In this document: piece after piece, positions 54,247 through 62,282 of the stretch
Position numbering within the stretch: the stretch's first letter is position 1
Layout: each line of letters starts with the position of its first letter
DNA from: Pontibacter oryzae
GTDB taxonomy: Bacteria; Bacteroidota; Bacteroidia; Cytophagales; Hymenobacteraceae
NCBI RefSeq assembly: GCF_003576375.1
Contig: NZ_QWGE01000002.1
Span: 434,001-498,000 of the forward strand
DNA length: 64,000 nucleotides
Direction of reading: 5' to 3'
Notes under the pieces: model-generated
Told to the model about the DNA's origin: nothing
The model's input: only the letters and a program-made list of their open reading frames with translations
Databases searched by the model: none
Made by a program: the position numbers and the translations under genes

Positions 54247-54993
54247 GTGTTAGAGATAATCTATGAGGATGCGTACTATGTCGCTATCAATAAGCCGAAT
54301 GGTTTGCTTGTGCATCGTACGCGTATTGCTGAAGAGAAGAAAGAGTTTGCTTTGCAATTGCTGCGCGATCAGCTAGGCTACCACCTGTTTACCATACACC
54401 GACTGGACCGTGGCACTTCCGGAGTGCTGTTATTTGCGAAAACTTCAGAAGCAGCGGCACCTATAGTGAAACAGTTTGAGGCGCGCGAACCAGATAAAAC
54501 ATACTTTGCAATTGCCCGAGGCTACGCCCCAGAGTCGGAATTGATTGATAACCCTATTCGGCCAGACAAGGACCACAAACACCGCGAGCCGCAGGATGCT
54601 CAAACATACTATGAGCGGATTGGTACCGTTGAGCTACCTATATCCGTAGGGCCATACCAAACGGCGCGCTACAGCCTGGTAAAGGTAAAGCCTGAAACGG
54701 GTCGTATGCATCAGATTCGCAAGCATTTTGCGCACATACGGCACTACATCATCGGAGACAAACGCCACGGCGATTGGCGGCACAATAAAATGTTCTTGGA
54801 AGAGCTTGATAGCCCCTACTTACTGTTGCATGCTGCTGAGCTCCGCTTTGAACATCCTTTTACCGGCGAGAATATACGCATCCAAGCGCAAGTGCCTGAG
54901 AACATGTTGCGGCTCTGCCACAAATTTGGTTGGAACAGCGTGCTAGAACAACAACAGGCGTTACCTAAACCTTTGCCCGCACTTACAGATTAA
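54247..54993 (+). CDS. truC: RluA-family tRNA pseudouridine synthase (TruC-like), 248 aa
   Basis: Makes pseudouridine in tRNA, probably at position 65. The family start YEDAYYVAINKPNGLLVHR is followed by the active-site motif HRLDRGTSGVLLFAK, with the catalytic Asp. The TruC-type late motifs ARYSLVKVKPETGRMHQIRKH and HIIGD-like YIIGDKRHGD are present. I start at GTG 54247 (MLEIIYEDAYYV) because the upstream frame extension lies inside the promoter. The 3' end overlaps the convergent gene by 11 bases. Confidence 0.9.
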   Translation: MLEIIYEDAYYVAINKPNGLLVHRTRIAEEKKEFALQLLRDQLGYHLFTIHRLDRGTSGVLLFAKTSEAAAPIVKQFEAREPDKTYFAIARGYAPESELIDNPIRPDKDHKHREPQDAQTYYERIGTVELPISVGPYQTARYSLVKVKPETGRMHQIRKHFAHIRHYIIGDKRHGDWRHNKMFLEELDSPYLLLHAAELRFEHPFTGENIRIQAQVPENMLRLCHKFGWNSVLEQQQALPKPLPALTD

Positions 54994-55336
54994 GCATCCG
55001 TTTTACCATTTCTACCTGTGTGCGTGCCACTACGTCGTTCTGTGAGTTTGCATTAAGCACCATCAGCATGTATGCCATGGGTGATAGCCGCCAGTCTTGC
55101 ACCACCTCCCCGTTACGGGAGCGGTAAACGACCTTAAAGTTTTCCTGCAGCGGCAGGTGCATACTGGTGCATACTTCTGTGGCACGGCGTATGGCCTGAC
55201 TCAATTCGCTAAGGCTTTCACAGCCTTTTTGCTGTAATAGGTCTGATGCATAGCAGGTCAGTTGGGTTTCTGCGATGCTTTCAATAAAATTGTCCAGCGG
55301 CGTGTGGCTTCTATTTTGTTCAATCGTCACTAACAT
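54983..55336 (-). CDS. Hypothetical protein, 117 aa
   Basis: Not recognised. It is soluble and mostly helical, with the phrase SPMAYMLMVLNANSQNDVVARTQVEMVKRML at the end. It starts 26 bases after the stop of the DnaJ-like gene, so it may be co-transcribed with it. The last 11 bases overlap the end of truC on the opposite strand. Confidence 0.6.
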   Translation of the reverse strand: MLVTIEQNRSHTPLDNFIESIAETQLTCYASDLLQQKGCESLSELSQAIRRATEVCTSMHLPLQENFKVVYRSRNGEVVQDWRLSPMAYMLMVLNANSQNDVVARTQVEMVKRMLNL

Positions 55337-55362
55337 AGCTTTCTAAGTATAAAGTTGGGCAC

Positions 55363-56301
55363 CTATACTGCCTTCGCCTGGCGCATATCACGCAGTTTTT
55401 CTAGCAGCGCGCGCTCCTCAGAGCTGATAGCAGTTGGCAATGTTACATCTATTTTTACGTAAAGATCTCCGTGCTGATTAGGCTCGCCATACTTGGGCAT
55501 TCCTTTGCCGCGCAATCGGAGTTTTTTACCACTTTGCGTACCGGCAGGGATCTTTAATTTTAGCGCTCCAGTCATAGTATTCACTTGGGCGTCTCCTCCC
55601 AAAATAGCGGTGTACATATCCAACGGAAGTGTTGTGGTAAGGTCATCGCCCTGGCGCTTAAATGCAGGATCAGGTTTTATGTGGATGTTTATATAAAGAT
55701 CGCCTGGCATACCCCCTGCCGGGCCCGGAGCGCCCTTTCCATTTATGCGGAGCACCTGTCCGTCGGCCACGCCGGGCTTAGTTGTGATGCGGAGTTGCTG
55801 GTTATTTACGTTAAGCAAGCGGCTCGTTCCTGTAAATGCCTCGTGCAAGGTTATCTCCATATCGGCCTGGTAGTCCTGCCTTTTTGAAGTACGTGCCCGT
55901 TGCCCGCCAAAGCCACCGCCGGCAGCCCCGCCAAAGAATTGCTGAAAGAAATCAGAGAAGCCTCCACCGCCACCGCCGCCAAACATGTCGTGCAGGTCGC
56001 TTTCCGAGAAACCGCCCTGGTAGCCTCCGCGCTGTTGCCCACCCGGCCTGCCGTAGCCTCCTCCGTGCTGCTGAAACTGCCGCCAGTTAGCCCCGAGCTG
56101 CTCGTACTGTTGGCGTTTCTCTTGATCGCCTAAAACCTCATATGCCTCACTAATGTCCTTGAACTTCTCTTCTGCTTGTGGGTTATCCTTATTCTTATCA
56201 GGGTGATACTTTTTAGCCAGGGCACGGTAAGCCTTTTTAATCTCGGCCTGAGATGCTTTTTTATCAACTCCCAGTATTTTGTAGTAGTCCTTGTACTCCA
56301 T
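55363..56301 (-). CDS. CbpA-like DnaJ-domain protein, 312 aa
   Basis: A co-chaperone of Hsp70 that may also bind DNA. The J domain (1-70) has the HPD motif (KYHPDKNKD). A Gly/Phe-rich stretch (about 75-150: [17 protein letters not shown]) leads to two DnaJ C-terminal substrate-binding domains ([33 protein letters not shown]). The zinc-finger CxxCxGxG repeats of DnaJ are absent, so it is CbpA-type. ATG 56301 is the start. Confidence 0.93.
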   Translation of the reverse strand: MEYKDYYKILGVDKKASQAEIKKAYRALAKKYHPDKNKDNPQAEEKFKDISEAYEVLGDQEKRQQYEQLGANWRQFQQHGGGYGRPGGQQRGGYQGGFSESDLHDMFGGGGGGGFSDFFQQFFGGAAGGGFGGQRARTSKRQDYQADMEITLHEAFTGTSRLLNVNNQQLRITTKPGVADGQVLRINGKGAPGPAGGMPGDLYINIHIKPDPAFKRQGDDLTTTLPLDMYTAILGGDAQVNTMTGALKLKIPAGTQSGKKLRLRGKGMPKYGEPNQHGDLYVKIDVTLPTAISSEERALLEKLRDMRQAKAV

Positions 56302-56403
56302 TGGGTAGCCTGTTTATTTTACCGATTATTCTTTAGCGCATCTAGCGCTGAGATGTTGTGTATACTGTAACGTGAACAGAAAAAGGTGGTTTACCATAAA
56401 AGC

Positions 56404-56438
56404 AAAGAGCAGCACCGTGCTATACGATGCTGCTCTTT
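56404..56438 (-). terminator. Terminator after the lipoprotein-Pmp3 gene
   Basis: An 11-bp perfect stem (56404-56414 with 56428-56438) lies 24 bases beyond the stop of the minus-strand gene at 56462 and gives a T-rich tract on that strand. Confidence 0.7.
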
Positions 56439-56461
56439 TATGCATTTTACTTGCGCTTAAC

Positions 56462-57091
56462 CTAGATTGAATCAGTTACTACAAGCAAGGCATGGATAAT
56501 ACCTGGCAGAATGAACAACAAGGTCAAGATAATGTTGATCCAGAATGAGGTTCCGATTCCGTCGTGCAGGAATACAGCCAATGGCGGCAGGAAGATGGCT
56601 AGTATGATTTCTACCACCGAAGTACGCGAACGGCTCTGTCGCATGGCCTCTTTCAGGTCTTTCTTTAGCTCTTTCTTTTCAGCTTTCGTCATGTTTGCCA
56701 AACGTTCTTTGGCTAAAGCCAACGCTTCGGCTTCTGCAACAGTCATTTCGCGCTTCTCTAATTTTACCTCTTCCTCAACAGCTGGCGTTTTAACTAATGC
56801 TGCTGTTTTTGCAGGTGCTTTAACAGCTGGCTTAGCAGTTGCACTGGCTTCTAAAGCAGGTGCTGCTTTAGCTGACTCCTGCTTTTCATTGTTTGCGGCC
56901 AGGGCAATCTCAGAAACGGTAGGAGTTGCTGTGTTTTCTGCAATAGCCTCTGCAGCAGGCTTTGCCTTTACAGTGTTATATGCCTCTGGCTTGTCAGCGG
57001 AGAACTTATAATATTCGGCTGAGCTACAGGAGAACATGAATTGGCCCGTGGCTAGCACAACAACCAATTGGAGTAGATTTTTAATCTTCAT
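56462..57091 (-). CDS. Lipoprotein-anchored protein with C-terminal YqaE/Pmp3 domain, 209 aa
   Basis: An unusual fusion. Residues 1-22 are a lipoprotein signal (lipobox FSC, Cys22). About 25-125 is an Ala/Lys/Pro/Glu-rich linker, 125-160 a charged helix (ERLANMTKAEKKELKKDLKEAM), and about 160-209 a YqaE/Pmp3 domain (VVEIILAIFLPPLAVFLHDG, then FWINIILTLLFILPGIIHALLVV) with two membrane segments. Pmp3-type proteins are normally about 55 residues and associated with salt or membrane stress. Which membrane receives the fusion is unknown. Confidence 0.85.
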   Translation of the reverse strand: MKIKNLLQLVVVLATGQFMFSCSSAEYYKFSADKPEAYNTVKAKPAAEAIAENTATPTVSEIALAANNEKQESAKAAPALEASATAKPAVKAPAKTAALVKTPAVEEEVKLEKREMTVAEAEALALAKERLANMTKAEKKELKKDLKEAMRQSRSRTSVVEIILAIFLPPLAVFLHDGIGTSFWINIILTLLFILPGIIHALLVVTDSI

Positions 57092-57254
57092 AGTTTACTT
57101 TTGAGTTATACATAAAAAGAATGTTCAAACTTAAGGTTTCCACGGCAATTTGCCTACTTTTTTGCTGAAAGGCCAAGTTTAGATTAGATACTTTTAATAT
57201 TAGTATTTTGTTTTAAAAATTGTTGATTTAAAGCGTTTATTCACCATTTCTAGT

Positions 57255-57956
57255 TCAACGGTGCATAGCCATAAGCTCAGCTAAGCTTTTTTTTATACAT
57301 TGCGTTATTGACTCCCAAGCTGCCGGCTCGCCTTCCACAAACTTCTGGTTTACTTCCAACTCTATACCTAAGTACTGTTTTTCGCTGAACTTTTTCCGCA
57401 GGTAAGTTGGAAAACCATCGGCAATGCCAAGGTATGGGTAATTAAACCGAACGAGCAGATTTTTATCTTGACGTCGTAATTCCTTTTTCCAGCTTCGGCA
57501 AAACTCACGCTCTCCGTGGCGTTTTGGGTCATACAGCAAACCTATGTCTGCGTCACGTTGTTCACCGTTCAGTTCTGGCGTAAAGGTATGCACCGATACA
57601 TGTAAAACCTGCCTTCCTGCACTAACGAAATCCTGTACTAACCCTTCTACTTCTTGGCGGTAAGGCTGGTAATACTCCCGGATTATCTTTTGCCGTTCCG
57701 ATTCGGGCAAGGGTTTTGTAAACTCAGAGAATAAATCTTTATGTTTCAAAGACCTATTCAGCTCAACAAGTAGCCGGGAGGTTTCAGCGTAATAAGCTTT
57801 ATCTGCTAGGTCCTGCATTTGATTGAATAGGTCTAGAGCCCCCAAATCGAAGCCTCTATGCGTGGCGAGTACCTCCTGTTGATTTTCAAAGTGCGCTTTA
57901 AAATCAGGCGGAATAGTATTGCCACCATGCTCGCATGTAAGTATCAGTCTCAGCAT
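57255..57956 (-). CDS. N-formylglutamate amidohydrolase-like protein, 233 aa
   Basis: A zinc amidohydrolase-type enzyme; the classic relative releases formate from N-formylglutamate, but related enzymes cut other N-acyl-glutamates or glutamyl amides. The metal-site start CEHGGNTIP and THRGFDLGA match the family, as do HVSVHTFTP and DIGLLYDPKR with the late YLGIELEVNQ. There is no signal peptide, so it acts in the cytoplasm. Its ATG (57956) overlaps the end of the upstream ligase gene by 7 bases, making it the last gene of a four-gene operon. No histidine-degradation genes are nearby, which argues against the classic role. Confidence 0.85.
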   Translation of the reverse strand: MLRLILTCEHGGNTIPPDFKAHFENQQEVLATHRGFDLGALDLFNQMQDLADKAYYAETSRLLVELNRSLKHKDLFSEFTKPLPESERQKIIREYYQPYRQEVEGLVQDFVSAGRQVLHVSVHTFTPELNGEQRDADIGLLYDPKRHGEREFCRSWKKELRRQDKNLLVRFNYPYLGIADGFPTYLRKKFSEKQYLGIELEVNQKFVEGEPAAWESITQCIKKSLAELMAMHR

Positions 57957-59197
57957 AGGGTATCAGGTATAAACATGATGCCCTCTTGCAGGCATTTTGC
58001 CAACTGCTGGTATACTTGGTTTATCCGTTCTTCGGATGGTTCCTCTCCAAGCGCCTTCAAAATGCGATGCGATAGGTTTCCGTGGGTAAGTATGTGGTGC
58101 AGGGCTTGCGCCGTTCCGGGCGTAACTTCAGTATCAATTGTTTCTTTAAGGATGTGCTGCCAAAGCTTTAACGCTGTGGTGCTTTCATTTGCAGTGTAAC
58201 CGAATAAAGCCAGGAAGTCTGTGTCAAGTATAGATGCATTCTGGCCATTCTTGATAACTTCCAGAAAGATACTTGCAAGCTGGTCCTCATGCCATTTTTT
58301 TAGCACTTCCAACCTTACCCATTTTTCTGACATTAAAGCCTTCAGCGCAGCTACAATAGCCTGCACAATGGCAATGTCTGCAACGGGGTTTTCCTGAATA
58401 TCTAATATCCTGATCTCAATCGTGTTTCTTTCGAACCGTGCAATGGCGCCGCGTGAATTAAGAAACTCTTCTTGCAAAGTGCCCTCGGGGTCATAAAGAG
58501 CAATATCTTTATACATTTTTTGAAGAATCTGCTCTTCATAATCAGCCTTCGTAAAAACTGCTTCTGGTATTACCTGGCCAGCTATACTTTTAATCTTCTC
58601 CTGATTATTGCGGTATACTTCTAATCTCGTGTCGGCCAGGCCGGTGATTTTCCCATCCAGAACTGGAGATGATGCGCTAAGAGCAGGTATGATCGGGAGT
58701 AGCACCCGGATAGCAGCATGAAGTTTGCCGAATTCCGCATCATCAAAAAATGGCAAGTTCAGGTGCGTGCTTTGCAGGTTGGCCCAGCCGTGTCCCCTGC
58801 AGTCGAAGATCTTGTTATATGCTTCGTAAACGGCATTATGCTCGTGCGGCCACAGGCTGGTATCCGTGTAGGGGTTCATAAGCGGGTGTGCGCCAGTTGG
58901 TAGCAGCATTGCATCATACTTCGCGAGCATTTGGTTGATCTGTTGCACATGTCTTTGAAATGCCTCCTCCAAATGCGCCAAACTTTGCACCGGCCCCTGT
59001 GTTTTTAACTCCACTACATGCAATACCAATTCGTTGCTCCAGGCAATATCCCCAAATTCGACATCGGAAAGATACGCACCCACGGCATCGTAAATGAGCT
59101 TGTCTGTAATCGGCAGTACGTGCAGGGTATCTTTGTGCACTATCATGTACTCCATTTCCACTCCAAACCCTTCAAAGAGGTGCAGCTTTCTAGTCAT
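57950..59197 (-). CDS. Glutamate-cysteine ligase-like (GCS2) carboxylate-amine ligase, 415 aa
   Basis: An ATP-dependent ligase of the GCS2/YbdK type that joins glutamate (or a similar acid) to an amine through a gamma-amide. The family start FEGFGVEMEYMIVHKDTLHVLP supplies Glu residues of the metal and glutamate site. The middle block GHGWANLQSTHLNLPFFDD and the later ERNTIEIRILDIQENP are typical. It lacks extra domains of bifunctional GshAB. Its start overlaps the upstream ATP-grasp gene by 8 bases, and its end overlaps the amidohydrolase by 7. The amine substrate is unknown; a true glutathione role is not implied. Confidence 0.88.
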   Translation of the reverse strand: MTRKLHLFEGFGVEMEYMIVHKDTLHVLPITDKLIYDAVGAYLSDVEFGDIAWSNELVLHVVELKTQGPVQSLAHLEEAFQRHVQQINQMLAKYDAMLLPTGAHPLMNPYTDTSLWPHEHNAVYEAYNKIFDCRGHGWANLQSTHLNLPFFDDAEFGKLHAAIRVLLPIIPALSASSPVLDGKITGLADTRLEVYRNNQEKIKSIAGQVIPEAVFTKADYEEQILQKMYKDIALYDPEGTLQEEFLNSRGAIARFERNTIEIRILDIQENPVADIAIVQAIVAALKALMSEKWVRLEVLKKWHEDQLASIFLEVIKNGQNASILDTDFLALFGYTANESTTALKLWQHILKETIDTEVTPGTAQALHHILTHGNLSHRILKALGEEPSEERINQVYQQLAKCLQEGIMFIPDTLC

Positions 59198-60662
59198 GGT
59201 TTCTGCCGTTTTTATAGTTATCGATGCGTTGCTTAATAGATTTGATGATGGACGAGTAGAGTTCTTTTTTCAGGATTCGGTCTTCTACACCGGCGTCTAT
59301 ACTTGGGTTATCGTTAACTTCAATTACATAAGCCTTGCCATCAATTTCTTTTAGATCCACACCGTATAGGCCGTTCCCGATTAGGTTAGCCGCTTTTAGG
59401 GCTGTATGTAGTACATGAAAAGGCACGTCCTCGAAAGGCACTACTTCCCCATCGCCTTCTTCATCCTGTTTCCTTTTGCCATTCCAGTTATAAATTTGCC
59501 AGTGACCTTTTGCCATGTAATATTTGCATGCATAAAGCGGTTGCTTGTCAAGCACGCTAATGCGCCAGTCAAAGTCGGTGGGTGTATACTCCTGCCCTAT
59601 TATTAACTCCGAGTCATCGAGCAAGGCATCCAGTTCCATTTTCAGACTCTCTTTATCCTTAGCTTTTACCACACCCTGCGAAAACGAGCTGTCAGGCTTT
59701 TTAAGCACGCAGGGTAAACCCAGCTCCTCTTCTACCAAATGCCTGTTATCCTTATGGATGATCATGGTCTTAGGAATTGGCACTTTGGCCTTGCCCAGTA
59801 GCTCTGCTAAATATACTTTGTTAGTACAGCGAAGTATAGATACCGGATCATCAATAACGACCAGTCCATCGGCGTAAGCCTTCCGAGCAAAGCGGTAGGT
59901 ATGGTGGTTAACGGCTGTGGTTTCCCGGATAAATAGCGCATCAAACTCTGGTAGCCGGCGATAATCTTCCTTTGTGATGAGCTCAGTGTAAAACCCCATT
60001 GATTCAGCTGCTTCCACAAAATGCTGTATGGCTTTGTCGTTCGATGGCGGTGCTTTTTCATGTGGGTCAACAAGTATGGCCAGGTCGTATACTTTGCGAG
60101 AGATGCGTGCACCTGAAAAACGGTGGCGTGCAAAGTAACTCTTGGCATAGTTCTTTAAATACTTGCGGTGGTGATCCGGCACTTCGTTTATGGGCACCTG
60201 CGAAATACTTTGCAAAACCCAGTGGTCCTTAAGTATGAACTGCGCCTTCAGTAGCGGGGCCTGAAAGTGATCATGCAGCGCTTTGCAGAGCTTTTCGTAC
60301 TTCTTGGCCAGGTTCTGCCCAAAGTAGATGCTCAGCGTAAATGTTTTGGAACGCAAGCCCTGGAGGCTCTTCTGTATCAGGTCCTCGATCTCGACGGTAA
60401 TGGCCCGCACAATGGTCGGGCTTTTTAGGTCCTGCATGGTTGTAACGCTCGGAATAGGCTTATGCCCCCGTGCCTCAGACAGCAACGAAACATAGTAACC
60501 GGCACTTTGGTAGCGGTACGAGCGGCAGAGGTTAAAAATCCGGGCATTACGGATATCGGTATAAGCTGTATCGGTGAGGTACGTCTGTGCGTCCACAATT
60601 TCCGTGTCTTCAATTGCTTCATCCCAGTCTTTGGGATAATCCACAACAACAATTTTACGCAT
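59190..60662 (-). CDS. RimK-like ATP-grasp ligase with RLAN N-domain, 490 aa
   Basis: An ATP-grasp enzyme that forms peptide or amide bonds via an acyl phosphate. The N-terminal region (about 1-180: VVVDYPKDWDEAIEDTEIVDA...) is the RLAN-type domain associated with RimK-like proteins. The ATP-grasp core shows VLKKPDSSFSQGVVKAKD (phosphate-binding loop), IGQEYTPTDFDWRISVLD and the Mg-binding YVIEVNDNPSIDAGVED. RimK itself adds glutamates to ribosomal protein S6, but this clade is separate. It is the second gene of the operon, 2 bases from the peptidase and overlapping the GCS2 gene. Confidence 0.88.
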   Translation of the reverse strand: MRKIVVVDYPKDWDEAIEDTEIVDAQTYLTDTAYTDIRNARIFNLCRSYRYQSAGYYVSLLSEARGHKPIPSVTTMQDLKSPTIVRAITVEIEDLIQKSLQGLRSKTFTLSIYFGQNLAKKYEKLCKALHDHFQAPLLKAQFILKDHWVLQSISQVPINEVPDHHRKYLKNYAKSYFARHRFSGARISRKVYDLAILVDPHEKAPPSNDKAIQHFVEAAESMGFYTELITKEDYRRLPEFDALFIRETTAVNHHTYRFARKAYADGLVVIDDPVSILRCTNKVYLAELLGKAKVPIPKTMIIHKDNRHLVEEELGLPCVLKKPDSSFSQGVVKAKDKESLKMELDALLDDSELIIGQEYTPTDFDWRISVLDKQPLYACKYYMAKGHWQIYNWNGKRKQDEEGDGEVVPFEDVPFHVLHTALKAANLIGNGLYGVDLKEIDGKAYVIEVNDNPSIDAGVEDRILKKELYSSIIKSIKQRIDNYKNGRNHD

Positions 60663-60664
60663 GG

Positions 60665-61387
60665 TTAGTCTTGCAAGGGTTCGCGTTGAGGTGGCTGAAT
60701 GGCCAGGAGATTGGCATCGTAAGTAGCCATGCCCAGCATTATAGAGTTAATAAGGTGTGTTGCTTTCACTTCGTAGTAGTTATCTTTAAAGTATGGGTTC
60801 TCTCGGTAAGGATCAGCCACGACGATGCTTTTCTGGTCTTCGCCGAAACCACAGAGCACCACAAAATGCCCCATTGGCAAACCCCGGATGTCATCGTAGA
60901 TAGAGTTACCTTCTTCATCGGAAAACTCGCGGGCGCTTTGGTACAGGTATGTGGCACTGAGGCCAGTAAGCAGCGGTATACCCTGCTCAAAATACTCCCG
61001 GAGCAGTTGTTTGTTCAAGTCGCGGCAGCGCAGTTCTCCGCCCAGTCTCAGAAAATCAATGTAGGCATGCGTGGCACGCTGAAACTTACTGTCTTGTTTA
61101 AACTGAAGCTGCATTTCCAGCTTATGTATGATCTCCTCGTTGCTCAGTTTTACCCACGTAGGGTCAAAAATGAACATGTTATAGGTATAAATTTCGGCTC
61201 TATAGCCGCGTCTCAAAGCATGGCAGGCCAGCAGCACTTCCAGTGTGCCCCCCTCATCCAGCGAAGGAACCTCTTTGATGACCTCGCTGAGCGGAATAGC
61301 ATCTTTGAAATACCGGTACACGGCATGTAAGCTGGTAGGGCCACAGGTAGAATCGTCTGGCTGCGTATGTATTTTGATCGGGATCAC
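60665..61387 (-). CDS. C39-like papain-fold peptidase, 240 aa
   Basis: A cytoplasmic cysteine peptidase of the C39/papain-like type. The triad is intact by position: Cys15 (DDSTCGPTSLHAVYR), His174 (MGHFVVLCGFGED) and Asp192 (VVADPYRENP), with the conserved Gln-like oxyanion residue probably Gln9. There is no ABC transporter domain, so it is not a bacteriocin exporter of the usual C39 type. It is the first gene of the operon, read from ATG 61387; the gap to the next gene is 2 bases. In this setting it would trim or release the product made by the two ligases. Confidence 0.82.
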   Translation of the reverse strand: MIPIKIHTQPDDSTCGPTSLHAVYRYFKDAIPLSEVIKEVPSLDEGGTLEVLLACHALRRGYRAEIYTYNMFIFDPTWVKLSNEEIIHKLEMQLQFKQDSKFQRATHAYIDFLRLGGELRCRDLNKQLLREYFEQGIPLLTGLSATYLYQSAREFSDEEGNSIYDDIRGLPMGHFVVLCGFGEDQKSIVVADPYRENPYFKDNYYEVKATHLINSIMLGMATYDANLLAIQPPQREPLQD

Positions 61388-61546
61388 AAGCGGAATTTAT
61401 ACTGACTAATGCAAACTGTGATTTTATACGCTGCCAGGGTTATAAGTTTTAGAATCATTTCAAGATATTACTCACCACTGCTTACAATTTGATTAGCCTT
61501 ATTCTATTAATTACCTTATATTAAGGTGAGTAACCAATAGATATTT

Positions 61547-62233
61547 ATGAGCTGGACCTTCCGGATTAAGCAACGAGACAGGATAGCCCTTGCCCTGGCT
61601 GCAGTGTTTCTGATTATAGTGATGGCAAATTGGTTTGTGAACTATAGTATGACCCAAGTGAGCCAGCAGTTCAGGTCTGTGTACGCTGATAGGCTAGTGC
61701 CGGCGCTTGATATATCGGCTATGCAGGAGCGCTACTACCAAAACCGGTTTTTGCTTGAGAAACACTTGCAGAGCGATAACCCCGCAGAACAGCAGGAATT
61801 GGCGCATGAAATGACCGCCCTTAATGCAGAGTTAGATTCTCTTATCAGAAAGTTTGAGGCTACTTACCTAACCGAACAGGAAGCTGCTGATTTTAAGCGC
61901 TTTTTAACTGCTAATGCGGCCTATAGCAACATGCAGGCTACTATTGTTGGCTTAAGCTCAAATCAGGACAGAGCCAACGCGGAAGATAGGTATAAAGTTG
62001 ATGGCATGGCTGCTTTTCAGCTGATCATAGAGCGGTTACATGCTTTAAGCAGCATACAGGAGAAAGTAGGGCTGGAATTATACTCTGATGCCGAGCGGCA
62101 GATGAAGTCATTGAAAGTGCTTTCTTACCTGGTGATTGCGCTGGCCGTGATTCTTGCCCTGTTAGTAGGCACGTTGCTGCAAACCTCCCGAAAGCTAAAC
62201 AGGCTGAAGCAGCAACAATTTCATTGGAATTAA
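61547..62233 (+). CDS. Membrane four-helix-bundle (4HB_MCP-type) sensor without output domain, 228 aa
   Basis: A protein with the sensor half of a chemoreceptor-like protein. An N-terminal membrane segment (ALALAAVFLIIVMANWFVNY) precedes a periplasmic four-helix bundle (about 40-185, with repeated LDS and EQQELAHEMTALNAEL helices) and a second membrane segment (LSYLVIALAVILALLVGTLL). It ends about 15 residues later (RKLNRLKQQQFHWN), with no HAMP, kinase or MCP signalling part. The stop is followed closely by a terminator at 62238, so it does not look cut by the window. Partner unknown. Confidence 0.82.
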   Translation: MSWTFRIKQRDRIALALAAVFLIIVMANWFVNYSMTQVSQQFRSVYADRLVPALDISAMQERYYQNRFLLEKHLQSDNPAEQQELAHEMTALNAELDSLIRKFEATYLTEQEAADFKRFLTANAAYSNMQATIVGLSSNQDRANAEDRYKVDGMAAFQLIIERLHALSSIQEKVGLELYSDAERQMKSLKVLSYLVIALAVILALLVGTLLQTSRKLNRLKQQQFHWN

Positions 62234-62237
62234 TAGT

Positions 62238-62275
62238 AAAAGCCCTTCCCGACTATACTTCCGAAAAGGGCTTTT
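62238..62275. terminator. Terminator between the sensor gene and argH
   Basis: A 10-bp stem (62238-62247 with 62266-62275) between convergent genes, usable in both directions. Confidence 0.75.
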
Positions 62276-62282
62276 ATACTTT

